DNA of 64,000 nt from Parapristionchus giblindavisi (taxonomy: Eukaryota > Nematoda > Chromadorea > Rhabditida > Diplogasteridae). The first letter of the stretch is position 1. Each line of letters starts with the position of its first letter. The notes under the pieces are model-generated. The model searched no databases. It had not been told where the DNA came from and saw nothing but the letters and a program-made list of their open reading frames with translations. The stretch is taken from NCBI GenBank assembly GCA_943737045.1, contig CALSFV010000210.1, positions 1,737,001 through 1,801,000 of the forward strand, written 5' to 3'. The position numbers and the translations under genes are program-made. This document shows positions 1 to 18,800 of this stretch, piece by piece.

Positions 1-657
1 CTTCCTAATCACTCCAATCAGTCACACCCTTCCCTGTTCGCATTATCAAGGGGGCAAACATGAAAATATTTGTTCCCAATCTCTTGCCACTATAGTTCTG
101 AAACACATATTTAATAGAGTAGTCGATCGAATTTCAAACTCTGTGACCTTTGAACCTACCATATCTTTCATGGTCTAAAAGAGTGATGAAAAGAAACGAG
201 AAAGATTCTGGAGAGTACGTGAAAGATGGAGATTATTACCTGATTTTTTTTTCTTTTCGTTACTTTTTAATAGATCATGCGAGATCGGAGAGTACATCAA
301 TATTGCTTGAACAATCATTAACGTACACTGCGCCTTAAAAATATTCTACCCATTTTAAAGGCAAAAAAGGTAAAGGTACAACCCGTTATTCAAGGCACAC
401 GAAGTCCTGCGTGTGATGTAAACCAGTGATAACTCAAGGCCCATTCAGTCAGTAAGGCCGAATCTCTTTTCAACGAAACTTCTTAAATCCCAAGTTAACT
501 GACTAATACTCACTACTTCTCCAACACAGCGCTTCAAGTGTATTTCCTTTCCGAGAGAGTGCGTAAAAAGCAGAAATTATTCTCTGATTTTCTTTTATTT
601 TTGCAACTATTGAACAGATCATCGATTACAATATTATTTACAGATCCTGTGCCTTAA

Positions 658-765
658 AGGGAGCGTAACATCTCTCAATGGTCTCTACGACGCGTAATGC
701 TCTCTCGTTGTTTGAGAACAGAGAAATAGTGTGCGCAATGAGACCATTGAGAGAGGCAACTCCCT
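658..765. mobile_element. Hairpin MITE, family 2 (copy 2a)
   Basis: A near-perfect palindrome with terminal AGGGAGCGTAAC and an internal CTCTCAATGGTCTCT arm, flanked by TTAA at 654-657 and 766-769. Further copies lie near 8450, 20871, 26182 and 26532. The TTAA flanks suggest a non-autonomous piggyBac-type element. Confidence 0.75.
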
Positions 766-2025
766 TTAAAAGTATTCTACCCGTTTTAACTGATTAATAA
801 TCATTACATAGTGCTTCCTTTCTGGTCTTTTTGTGTCGTTCTCGTGGTGTTTCTTCTCGTCTTTGCTGTAACATCGACGATCCCTCCACTGCACTCTACT
901 CATTCTATTCTATGATATGTTTTCGTCTTTGTAGACGCGCCTCCAATCACTCACTAATTTATTTGAACTTGTCTCGTTTTTATTGCAGTGTACTCGATTT
1001 CATTGCCACTGTTAGTTCCGGTTCTTGTGTTGTCATTCCACGAATCGATAATAACACTCTGCTACAGTAGCCCGAGCACTTGAACTTGGCTCTCATGAAG
1101 CTTTAATCAAATTGGACAAAGACTCTGAAGGGTGCCAAAAACTGCTAGGGGAAAAGCGTATTTCGATCGATCTAAAGTAGTAAATACATGGAAAACAAAT
1201 AAAAAATCAGACATTTTTGTGTGGTAACAATTTTAGTTCTGTTTTCCAATTTTGCCTCAGCACGCCCAGACTAATCAGTCGTTTAGTGGCAATCATTCGT
1301 TCTTTTTTTCCTAATTGGTTCTTTGCTTGATAAAGGTCATTAAATTGCAAATTTTCCAATTGAACAGATGTTCGAGAGAGGGAAGTAGTGTTGATCCATA
1401 GGTATAATCTGCCACAAATCTGCTCATATACTTTCACACCCTTTTCGGGTGTCATGATTGATTGTTTGCTTGTTTATTTATTTATTTGTTTATCCATCAG
1501 TTAAAACATGAATTCCATAATTTTATTGATTTTCACTTTCACCTCTCTCTGTCTTTCGTTAAAGATAAAATAAAAAATAATGAAGGGAAAAGGCAATATG
1601 TCTGTACTATTGCAAACAGTTTATGTGCCTGTAGATGAATTTATCTATTTTCGTGTGATTGGCCTTGATTAATCTCGATCTTTGAAGGATATATCTAAAC
1701 ACTAATCGTCTGTCTATCTGCACCCTCTCCAAATCCCCTCTCTCTTACCATGTGTTCCGACTGGTTAATCAAACTGATATGAGCTTGATCGGTATGCTTA
1801 AACTGTGCTTAGGATGTAGTCTAATCCGAGCTACTATCGCGTTATCAAGACATTTCCATGTCACTGGTACATTTCCGCACACATAAACACACACCCCAAC
1901 TATCGAAAACGATAGGTAATGTGAGTATAATCTCCCACACTCCTCCTCAATTGATAAGAAATGTACCCTGGTGTAGTACCATAGAGGCAGTCGGGGTCCC
2001 GGTTGCCCACAGAGTCTGCTGTGAT

Positions 2026-2047
2026 CTTTGATCTTTGATCCCTGATC
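2026..2047 (+). repeat. Heptamer tract (TTTGATC)n abutting start codon of gene A
   Basis: TGATCTTTGATCTTTGATC followed by CTGATC ends immediately before the ATG. The same motif abuts the start codon of paralogue B (12778-12811) and the stop codon of B (30983-31025). It also sits in introns at 4383-4403, 52356-52377, 52423-52438, 57151-57182 and 57234-57250. Confidence 0.7.
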
Positions 2048-8679
<6,632 letters not shown>

Positions 8680-8890
8680 GTGAGTCATACGATCATTACA
8701 TTTTATTTATTTTAATTTTATTATGTTTTATGTATGTTTTGTTTTATTTTTTTATTCACTTTTATTTTTTTAAAATTTTGATTTATCATACACATCAAAA
8801 TAAGGGATTTGGTATACGACAATGAATTCCATCGTTTTTCCATTCGCCGCCCAAGAAAAAAAGGAACACAGCGAAAACACTGTGCATGGT

Positions 8891-10978
8891 CCACAGCTCA
8901 TAAGACCTGTGAAGTGTGGTATTTCACACTTTTTGATCTATTTTAACACACAAAAAGTGTTAAATATAACACTTAAGAGCTCGGATCTGTAAGACTCGAG
9001 CATTGTCCGGACATTTCGCCAAGAATTTTGATTCAGGCCTCTGTACTTTATTGGTGTAGGGTACCTTGGGCCCACATTACAAAATGGTACCCAAAGTGGC
9101 CCTAGCAGTGGAACGCGGCGTGTCAGGTGGGCGCCAAGTTTGAAAACTCGATTTTCATATTTTTTCAACCGAACAAGCTAGAGTCCAAATTTCTTCGGCA
9201 TTGTGTTAGGCATGCCCAATATGCACAGAAACACCATTGAGATTAATTTTAAGCAATTCCTAGACTGATTTTTTTACCCGTATTTTCGGTTTTCTTCGAT
9301 TTCTCGGCATCTCAATTTCAATTCCGCAAAAGTTCTCTAGTATATCCATGTAGCCCAACTATTAGTGCATGTAACCCTGCCAGGCGGAAATCGATCTTGG
9401 ATTGCGCGTGTCGGAAAAATCGGTCTGATCGTCTCCAACTTGACTCAGACTCGTTATTTCATAATTTTTTGCTGTATTTTCAAAACAATTAGAGCGGAAT
9501 TGTGGTCTACTCAAAGAATAGAGGTGAGACTAGTAAAATGACACAAGAAGCTCATCACTTGGATCATTTTGAAAATTTCGATTTTCGTGACCAATTTCAA
9601 AATTTCTCAAGTTTGAAATGTTTTCATATATGCTGCGTATTGTGAAGTACTAATGGTGTGTATAATATTCAGCCAATGCTCAACGGCTGATCTCTCCTTT
9701 CAACCATTTCTCGTTAAGTATCATGTTGAATGAGTGCGAAAAAGTCAGAATTGTGCTTGAATCAGTTTCTAACTTACTTTCTGTAGCATTCTATCTAAGT
9801 ACTTTGCAATGCACATAATCAATATGAAAATCGTTAATTTCGAAAAATTCATGTTTTTTTACCATGACCCCATGGTCATGGAAATCGATTTTTTCAAAAG
9901 TGAGCCGAATGCCAGGATTTCAGTTCTACTATGTTTACTCATCATGAAACTTCACATTGTCGTTGTCATTTGTTAATTGTCGCGGCATTCGAGTCGAAAA
10001 AATGCAATATTTCAGAAATTTTCCGTGAAAGTAGGCACTTAAATTGATTTTTTTGAATTTTCCAAAATTAACGATTTTCATATTGATTATGTACATTGCA
10101 AAGTACTTAGATAGAATGTTACAGAAAGTAAGTTGGAAACTGATTCAAGCACAATTCTGACTTTTTCGCACGCATTCAACATGAAACTTATCGAAAAATG
10201 GATGAAAGGAGAGATCAGCCATTGAGCATTGGCTGAATATTCTTCACATCATTAGTACTTCACAAGAAGCCACATAAATTAAAAAATTTCAAACTTGAGA
10301 AATTTTGAAATTTTGGACCATGACCCCCGGGTCATGAAAATCGAAATTTTCAAATTGATCCAAGTGATGAGCTTCTTGTGTCATTTTACTAGTCTCACCT
10401 CAAAACTTTGAGTAGACCACAATTCCGCACTAATCGTTTTGAAAATATAGCAAAAAATTATGAAACAACGAGTCTGAGTCAACTTGGAGACGATCAGACC
10501 GATTTTTTCCGACACGCGCAATCCAAGATCGATTTCCGTCTAGCAGGGTTACATGCACTAGTAGTTGGGCTACATGGATATACTAGAGAACTTTTGCGGA
10601 ATTGAAATTGAGATGCCGAGAAATCGAAGAAAACCGAAAATACGGGTAAAAAAATCAGTCTAGGAATTGCTTAAAATTAATCTCAATGGTGTTTCTGTGC
10701 ACATTGGGCATGCCTAACACAATGCCGAAGAAATTTGGACTCTAGCTTCTTCGGTTGAAAAAATATGAAAATCGAGTTTTCAAACTTGGCGCCCACCTGA
10801 CACGCCGCGTTCCACTGCTAGGGCCACTTTGGGTACCATTTTGTAATGTGGGCCCAAGGTACCCTACACCAATAAAGTACAGTGGCCTGAATCAAAATTC
10901 TTGGCGAAATGTCCGGAATCTGGCCGAAATGCTCGAGTCTTACAGATCCGAGCTCTTAACTGGTCTTATGTGCTGTGG
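8891..10978. mobile_element. 2.1 kb fold-back element
   Basis: The ends are CCACAGCTCATAAGACC (8891) and the near reverse complement GGTCTTATGTGCTGTGG (to 10978). The two halves are reverse complements over roughly 900-950 bases each, with a short centre near 9850-10000. Matching landmarks are GAGCTCGGATCTGTAAGACT at about 8979 and its complement at about 10957. The same short open frame appears once per arm on opposite strands, which shows the frames are palindrome artefacts. No transposase was recognised. The terminal motif resembles that of the 29515-29958 element. Confidence 0.8.
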
Positions 10979-11714
10979 CTACATTATTTTGTCTGTGTGG
11001 GCCAGACCGTGTCATCATCTCTTTGTTTCCTTTCGCGAGTGAGCGTGATTCATTTCACTGTCATCAGCTGTGATCATAATCCGCTGTGAGCATGGGTTTT
11101 AGTTGCATCGGAAGTGCGAAAATCCTACAAACTATGAAAGTAGAGACAAGCTGCGATCAAAAAACTACACTACAACGGAAAACCAAATATTCAAATGCTC
11201 CACGAGCTAATTTGAAACTCTGGCTATGAATGAGTATTGTCCATGCGGAGAGTCGGGTGTGCCTTTAGCATACATCTTCCAATTGTACATTAAGATACTA
11301 TATTGTTATCAAAAGGCTAAAGACTAAGGATCAAAATAATTGTTTGCTAAAAGTACTCGCAGTAATGCAGTATAAATACGAACAAGAGAAACTAACTCTA
11401 CAACGATACGAGTAACGAGACCAAGACTAAAAAATAATGCAACGAACGACATGACATTAATTTAGAATTACGAAAATAAACAATAAACTATTGGCAATGT
11501 GGACTAAATATGATAATACTAATCCTAGTCAAAGAAAATCTAAAGTAATGCAATTATTCAAATGAAATGATAAATAAATAATGCAATCACAAAAATCAAA
11601 GATCATCGATAGTAGAGTCTGGCTATTCGACCATAACACAATCTTCAGACGGCTAAAACGAACAAGTAACGCAACAAGTAAAGAATAACAATATCGTAAT
11701 TGAACAAATTTTTA

Positions 11715-11831
11715 TACGCACACCCCTAGCCAATTTGAAACTATCCTCTCTGTCAGTACCCTCTCGCTTTCTTTGTCTACGAGACAGCGCTGCGAGAGCG
11801 GAAAGACAAATGAGCTCGCGGTGTGACTTTA
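11715..11831. mobile_element. Hairpin MITE, family 1 (copy 1d), diverged
   Basis: CGCACACCCCTAGCCAATTT, then the CTCTCGCTTTCTTTGTCTAC loop and a GAGCTCGCGGTGTG right end. Arms are eroded. Confidence 0.6.
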
Positions 11832-12777
11832 TAAATCAAATCAATGACAACACAAATAATTGGTATCTGTGCCTTCGTTATCACCGCTACAGAGACGAAA
11901 TGTAGCCACTGATTATCAATGATTAGAGATCGTAATTAGAACCTTCACCCACTACAATGGTCTCTTCATATCACACACTATTTCATTGTTCTCTATCACG
12001 ATAACAGCTTTGATTGACTGGCACTTGCTTCTCTTACTTGAGGACATTGATAGTTTCACGTGACATTATGTCCTCCTATGTGATCTGCCATCATATTTCG
12101 GTGAATTTTCTGAAAGAATTGACTGTGTATTTTTTAAAAATCTATTTTTACTTCTTGTTAATCTTTTTTTCCACATCGATATGATGGTTCCGTTTTTTTT
12201 GAGAATAGTGTTGCAATTGAAATGCTGCCATTCTATTCCTTGAATAGGTATTGGAAAACCTATTCCTTTTCAATTAAATCTCGTCTGGAGCTCTATTTTT
12301 TTTCCATTTTGTGATCATCCATTGAACTATTCACACAATGACGTCTTATGTTCATTGTCGAACGTATTGTTACACACTACCATTTCCAGCCAATTTAAAA
12401 AAAATAAACACATATCAGCTATTCGATCAATTTGTTCTCGAATTCATTGTTAAACCACTCATACAAACTACTCCTTCTAGCCGCTCAGCTCTCGATGTTT
12501 CATCACCCCACCCAATCCTTCCTCACGTACACGGTACGAGAGACAGTCACGACCACTCTATCATAAGCCCTTGCCCCTATCGATAGGGATCCAGTGGAAG
12601 TGTGAAAATAACAGAATAATCCTCAGGATTATCGCAGGCGACACACAAAAGTATGGCGACGGTTCTTATCTTTTCTCCACTCCCCGCTTCCATCTCTTAT
12701 ACTCCCACTATCCATTCATCATAGTGACACACACGACTCCATCGACTAGGCACTTGTTCCTTCCCTCGCGTCTAGAT

Positions 12778-12811
12778 CTGATCTTTGATCTTTGATCTCT
12801 GATCTCTGATC
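12778..12811 (+). repeat. Heptamer tract abutting start codon of gene B
   Basis: Repeats of TGATCTT/TGATCTC run directly into the ATG at 12812. The arrangement is the same as upstream of paralogue A, so the tract was either copied with the gene or kept for a function. Confidence 0.7.
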
Positions 12812-15800
12812 ATGGCTATAACAGGAGCGACACGGAAGATGGGCTGTTGGGTATGGTTGATTATTGATTGATCGACACGATTATCGATCGGTTTCAGGAG
12901 CGATTCAAGGCGTCGAAACACTTTGAACCGCTGATGGTTTCCTTCTTATGTTTTGGATTCTTCTCCTTCCTGTCTGTATATATGCTATATTATATGAAAG
13001 TACGTCATTTATTGATTTATTGATCGATTTCTTGTAATCGCCCTCGTTTCCAGGTTTTCCTTGATGAATATCACATATCCACGGAAGCTGTACGAGTTGT
13101 CCAGGTATTGTGGTTAATGCTCTTTGAGAATCCTTTGCCCCAAATTTCATATGTTAAAAAAACTATTAAAATTCATTAATTTTCAGGCCCTGTTCCTTGC
13201 CTGGAACGCTATCAACGATCCCCTTATGGGATACCTTCAGGTATCGATTTTTATTTTTTAAAATTAAATTTAAATTAAATTTTAGGACATCGGCTGTTGC
13301 GGAATGACATGGATCATGGATAGGCGAAAGGTTTTTTAAAAATTTTTTTGTTATTTCTTAGTTTTCAAAATGTTGGTCTCTTCAAGATCTCTTCATTGAA
13401 CGTACCACATTTTTGTCTTGAATCTGCGCTCAATTTTACTAGCATTCTTTAGAGATTTGTACGCCATGTTTCTAACTGATCCTTGTTTCCGACTTTTGTG
13501 TGCTTCCCTACTCACTCTCTATCTCTCCTTTGATGTGTCCTTTCAAGTCCCGCGACGCACCCATTATTCCAAACAAAAATGATAAGACTAGAAGTTAAAG
13601 CGACACCCCACGCTAATTTGAAATTCTCTGCTCTGGCCACACTCTCTCGTTTTCTTTGTCTACGAGAGTGTATTTCCAATGCGGAGAATAATATTAGCTT
13701 GCGGTATGCCTTTAACGATGATTGATTAGTGATAACGATTTCAAACGTTCCCGGGGCGTTCAGTTTATCCGGAGCAACCACAATCAAAAGTCGTGGGCTT
13801 CTCTTCCTCCTTGTGTCAATCTTGTGCCAACCTGTATCAATCTGTTTCAAGGAGTTGACCCAGCTTTGACCCCTCTAGGATATCTCTCAGAATCAATTCT
13901 ATACAACAAATGCGATTGAAAATTGTGAAGCCATCGGAGATTGCTAACAGTCTGACTCATTATGAGAAGAGATATTATTACTTGCATAAAATAAATCAAT
14001 CAATAATGAAAGTGAATATTACAAGGATTCAATCGATATTCGACTATTCAGGTTATCCTCTACTGTGGCCCGGTCTTCGCCCTTTCCTTCTTGATGTTCT
14101 GGTTCCCTTGGTCAACGTAAGTAGCCCGTGCATTCAATCAATAATAGCTTCACTATCAATCAATAATCAGGACGAATACCGTAGTCGTTGCTATCCATCT
14201 GCTCGTGACGCTGTATCTGTTCGATACCATATTCACGTTGGTACTGTCGGCGTACTGTGGACTGCTTGTGGAGGCGTGCGAGGATCATGAGGTCGGTGTT
14301 TAATGGACTGCAAACGTGTTATGTTCATTTTGAACGTGTTACTTTTTCAAACGTGTTAGATATGGTTCATGCAATTATCACAATTTTCCAAATTGTCATT
14401 TATTTGTCGACTCACTGAAATAGAACTAATACGGCGTAGACATAGAGAACGAATGGAGGGAAGAGAATAGACGATGGGATCACGATATAATTTTTCTAAT
14501 AGGTCTGAAACATTGTGGCATAATTCTCTCTCGATTTCTTCTCCCAGCTGTGTCACTATGGCTAAAATTTGCAATACACAATTTAAAAAAAACAGTGTGT
14601 GTGAGAGGGCTCATATAAATATCTTCAGCAACGAGTCCGTTGCCTCGTCTACGCCGAACTTTTCGGAATCCTCGGCGGCTCTCTCATCTTTCCGCTCAAC
14701 ATTTTCTCACAAGAGTCAAAGAACTTCACCAAGTTCCAGGTACGAAATTTCTGAAATTTCTGATCTGAAAATGCTTAAATCGATAATTCAAGATCGGATG
14801 CGTGATGATTGCTATACTTGGGGCAATAAGCATGGCTGGCGGAGCGTATTTCCTCAAGCCAAGGAAGAAGAAGCATCAAGATATTCAAGAGGAAATTCGA
14901 TTGAGCAGAGTACCGTGATTTTTAGATATTATTTAAGCTAATTTAGGTGAAGATTGTTAGCGAATTTGTTTTGATTGCTTTGTAGGAAGAAGATTTCCCC
15001 GTCGAAGTGGAGGAGAACGCCTTCAAGAAGGCCATGCGGTACGATTATTACGGTTTTCATTTGCGTAAACGAACATTGAAGCAAGCAATCATTCTTAGAT
15101 TTCTATGCACTTATTGTTAAGATGAAACTGATCACATTTTTCTAAACAAAATGTGATATGGATATCTATAATAATAGTAATTTTTAGTTTGATCCATATC
15201 TTGCCTCTAACATCACACAATGTCTAGTACATTATTTCCATAAATTCCCTAAAGGCGCACTCCGATCTAATTTTACTCTCCGCATTGGCGATACTCTCTC
15301 GCGGATGCGGAAAGCGAGAGAGCATTGCCAGAGCGGAGAGTTCCAAATTAGCCGGAGTGTGGTTTTACATGCTTTGCTGTAAAATCCAATCGATATTCTG
15401 TCCTTACAGTGTGAGTTGGCAGATCGTGCGTGGGCCTCGTTTCGTCTTCCTGATCTTCTATCAATTCCTTAGATTCATGAGGTAAGTCAGTAGAAAATCA
15501 ATAATTATTAGACATTTCCATCAACAGAATCTACGGTGCCGATGCCTTTCTCATCATTTTGGTGCAATCGCTCGTGTCGCGACCGGGATTTCTGGAAACC
15601 GGCTCTCCGGCTCTGTCTGCCTTCTACGCAGCCTCACGACCCATCGGAAGTGTAGGAACTCTAATAATTTAATAGATTACGTATGTAGGGCTATGATGGC
15701 TCTTGTTACGTTGCGGCATGCACAATTCATGCACATTATTTTTAGAAAGGTATAGATTGAGATCTATTTAGAAATCGGGAGTTTTGCATGAATTGTTAAA

Positions 15801-18800
15801 AAGGCACGAGCTGTAATTGGAAACTCTCCGCGCTGGCAACAATCTCTCGCTTTCTTTGCTTGCGAGACTAAGAGACTAGATGCGGAGAGTAAAATTTAAA
15901 ATTGTTTCAGATTCTCTTCATGATTCTGTACAAACCGATTGCCGTGCTTGGTAGTCATCGCATGCTCTTCATCCTTCACACTGTTGCGTGTAAGCCAATA
16001 ATCTTCCTTAATCAATAGTCTACAGTAATCAATCAATAATCTACAACAATCGATAGTCTTCAGTAATCAATAACTACAGTAATCAATAGTCTACCGTAAT
16101 AAATAGTATACAGTAATCAATATCTACAGTAATCAATAACTACAGTAATCAATAACTTAAACAATCATGAGCTATAACGAGAGATATCCAATTCCCCACT
16201 ACAGTAACCTATCGATAACGGCCAATTTTAAGCAATAGCTACAGTAATCTGTCGAAAAAATCAATAATCTTCAGTGATCAATATCGTCATGGCGCTTATC
16301 CTCGGACGCGAGAATCCAATGGCCACCGTCGTCTATATGGGCATTGAAGTGTACGCATTTATTAAAAATCAATAATTAATAATATTCTTAATAATATTTT
16401 AAAGAGTAATAGCGAGTATCGGAGTGCATTCATTCACGATGTTACTGACTGGAGAGGTTGTGGACACGGACGCGAAGAGACATCACAGATCGTTCGTTTA
16501 TCTTTTTTTCCTTTTTCTTTTTCTTTTTCTCTTTTTTTCTCTTTGTTTGTTGTTGATCTTTTTGTTTGTCTTGATAACTATATAATGGAACGATCAAATA
16601 TTGAGCAGACTTTACTGACTTCCTATCTAGCGTTGCGTGTTTGACATAGTAAATAGAAATGGAGCATAACAAACATAGAAATGTACTAATAGAATTGGGT
16701 ATTAGTGAATCAAATCCACTGTTTCGGCCATTAGGTTCTAGACACTGTTCTAGACACTAGTACCCTGAACCCTTTATTGTATAAAATGTACTTGTTGCTA
16801 CTGTCTTGCTTGTTGCCTTGCTACTGGCTGGTAAAACGCAGAAGTATTCTATCGATCAATCCCCCTTTCATTCCCTTCCCTTCTCGCTCTCTCTTTGATC
16901 TACGAGCTATCTCGCTTGGACTCTCTCTCTCTCTCTCTCTAAACATAAAAACACATGGCGGATGCAGCTATTATAGAATTAAAACTGTCCGAACAATACA
17001 AATTCCGCTATTTGCCGCGCAATACTCAGACTCCGCCCACTTCTTCGCGCGACATACCATTTTCTCTTATTTCATCGATTTTTATGGCGTCTTCTCGTCA
17101 TTTAATTGGGCTTTCAGCAAAAATAAAATTATATGCATTTACAAAACGTTCGGAAAAACCTCCCGAAATTAGGCGAAAATTTTGAAGTGCGTTTTTCTCA
17201 ACGGTGGAGAAGTTTACTATATTCGGCATTTGCGCGATGTATGCAAAACTTTTGTAATTCTATAATAGCTACTCTCGTTCCATATAAACAAGTGTATTTT
17301 ATACTATCAATATTATACGTTTCTGTGAATCCACTCTAGCATGGACTCGATCCCTCTACCTGACATTGAGGCAATTTTTTTCATCATTAGGTGAAACTCT
17401 TTATTTACAAATACTAGGATAATCACTTATGTAATACTCGCGGGCACGATTCGATTCTAACCCGCATAAGAGAACACAATGATCAATAACTTACAATAAA
17501 TTGGCAAAATAACGATAAATAAATTACAATAAATTGAAATATACACTACATCGAAAATCAATATTAATAATAATGGAGCAAATAAGCAAAATCCCCAGGA
17601 ATATCGATTTCTGTCAGAGATAAACGTGGTTTGGCCTACATTTCAATCAATATTCTATTCAAACGAGTCTATTCCTTCCATAATTGAGCTCAGCGAGTCT
17701 TCGTTGATTGGTGATCTGTCCTATTCGTGCATACGGCCCCGAACTCTTCGGGCGATTCGCAGGATCACTAGCGGACGCGGTTGTTAGTGGACGACGAACG
17801 TTCTGAAATGGATTATTTTGCTAGAGGGAATTCTCCTCATTAATTTTAGTTTAAATATCGATTGGCTACGAATGGATTCTTGAAATTTCTTCAAAGGCTA
17901 TTGTAGAGAAAAATCGATCTCATTTCGAATTAAAGTACACCCGAGCAAATTTTACTCTACGCTCTGACAACGTTCTATCGTAGACAAAGAAAGCGGGCAT
18001 TGGCAGAACTGAGTTTCAAATGAACTCGGGGTGTCCCTTTAAAGCGATACCCCAAGCTAATTTGAAACTCTCCGCTCTGCCCACACTCTCTCGCTTTCTT
18101 TGTCTACGAGAAAGTATTGCCAATGCGGAGAGTTTAAAATGAACTCGGGATGTGCCCAGGAGTTCCTAGGATTAGACTAAGTTAAATTCCCACCATTCTT
18201 ATCGGCGGCAATCGATCTCTTCGATCATTTTCCTGTGTGGATGAATCAGATGATTCATTCTGCTCCACAACAGTAATCGTTGTCGTACCGTCCGTCGTCG
18301 GCTTGGTCTCTTCATCTTCACCAGATGTGTTGGCGCTTCTTAAAAGATTTATAAGATTTGATAGATAGATATAAGATAGAAGATAGATATTTAAGGATAT
18401 ACAGTACCGTCCAAAAGTATACCAAAAAGTACATTTTTCGTCATAACTTTTTTCAAACTAAACCGATCCTGTCCAGCTTTTCAGGAATAATTTTGTGAGT
18501 GTTTTAACGTGTTTTGCAGAAATAAACACCCCGGTTGAACTCTAACGGTAAAATTAATTTCGAATTTATCAAAAGTCACAAAAGTGAGATTTTCGTTTTC
18601 TTCGTTTCCTTCAGAGTTTTTCACTCATTTCGTTACCAATGTGTGTTATATCATTTTAAAACTATGTCGCGGCCTCTTGGGAACAATATTCCACCGATAT
18701 CTGTACTAGAATTCTTTCGTCGCGAATGTCAGATGGCTCCGTCCGCAGCCCCCTGTCGCAGCTGTTCCGGATGTCTGTTTCGACTATCCCCAAGGTCATT

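Larger units (their letters stand above)
1..2047. other. Non-coding region upstream of transporter gene A
   Basis: I recognise no protein-coding exon here. The open frames are short and none has a convincing domain. The stretch holds one TTAA-flanked hairpin MITE (658-765). It ends in a (TTTGATC)-type heptamer tract at about 2026-2047 that abuts the start codon of gene A, so the promoter of gene A presumably lies in the last few hundred bases. No clear TATA box was found. Confidence 0.5.
10979..12811. other. Region between the two transporter paralogues
   Basis: No exon homologous to the missing 3' end of gene A and no other coding exon was found. It holds an internally deleted family 1 hairpin (about 11196-11269), a diverged full copy (11715-11831), a partial family 2 arm (about 11945-12010) and the heptamer tract before gene B. 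The promoter of gene B presumably lies in the last part. Confidence 0.5.

Noticed and set aside
8938..11042. Two nearly identical frames starting MKKYENRVFKLGAHLTRRV on opposite strands
   Set aside because: They are the two arms of the 2.1 kb fold-back element. The frames are short and no transposase motif is present.
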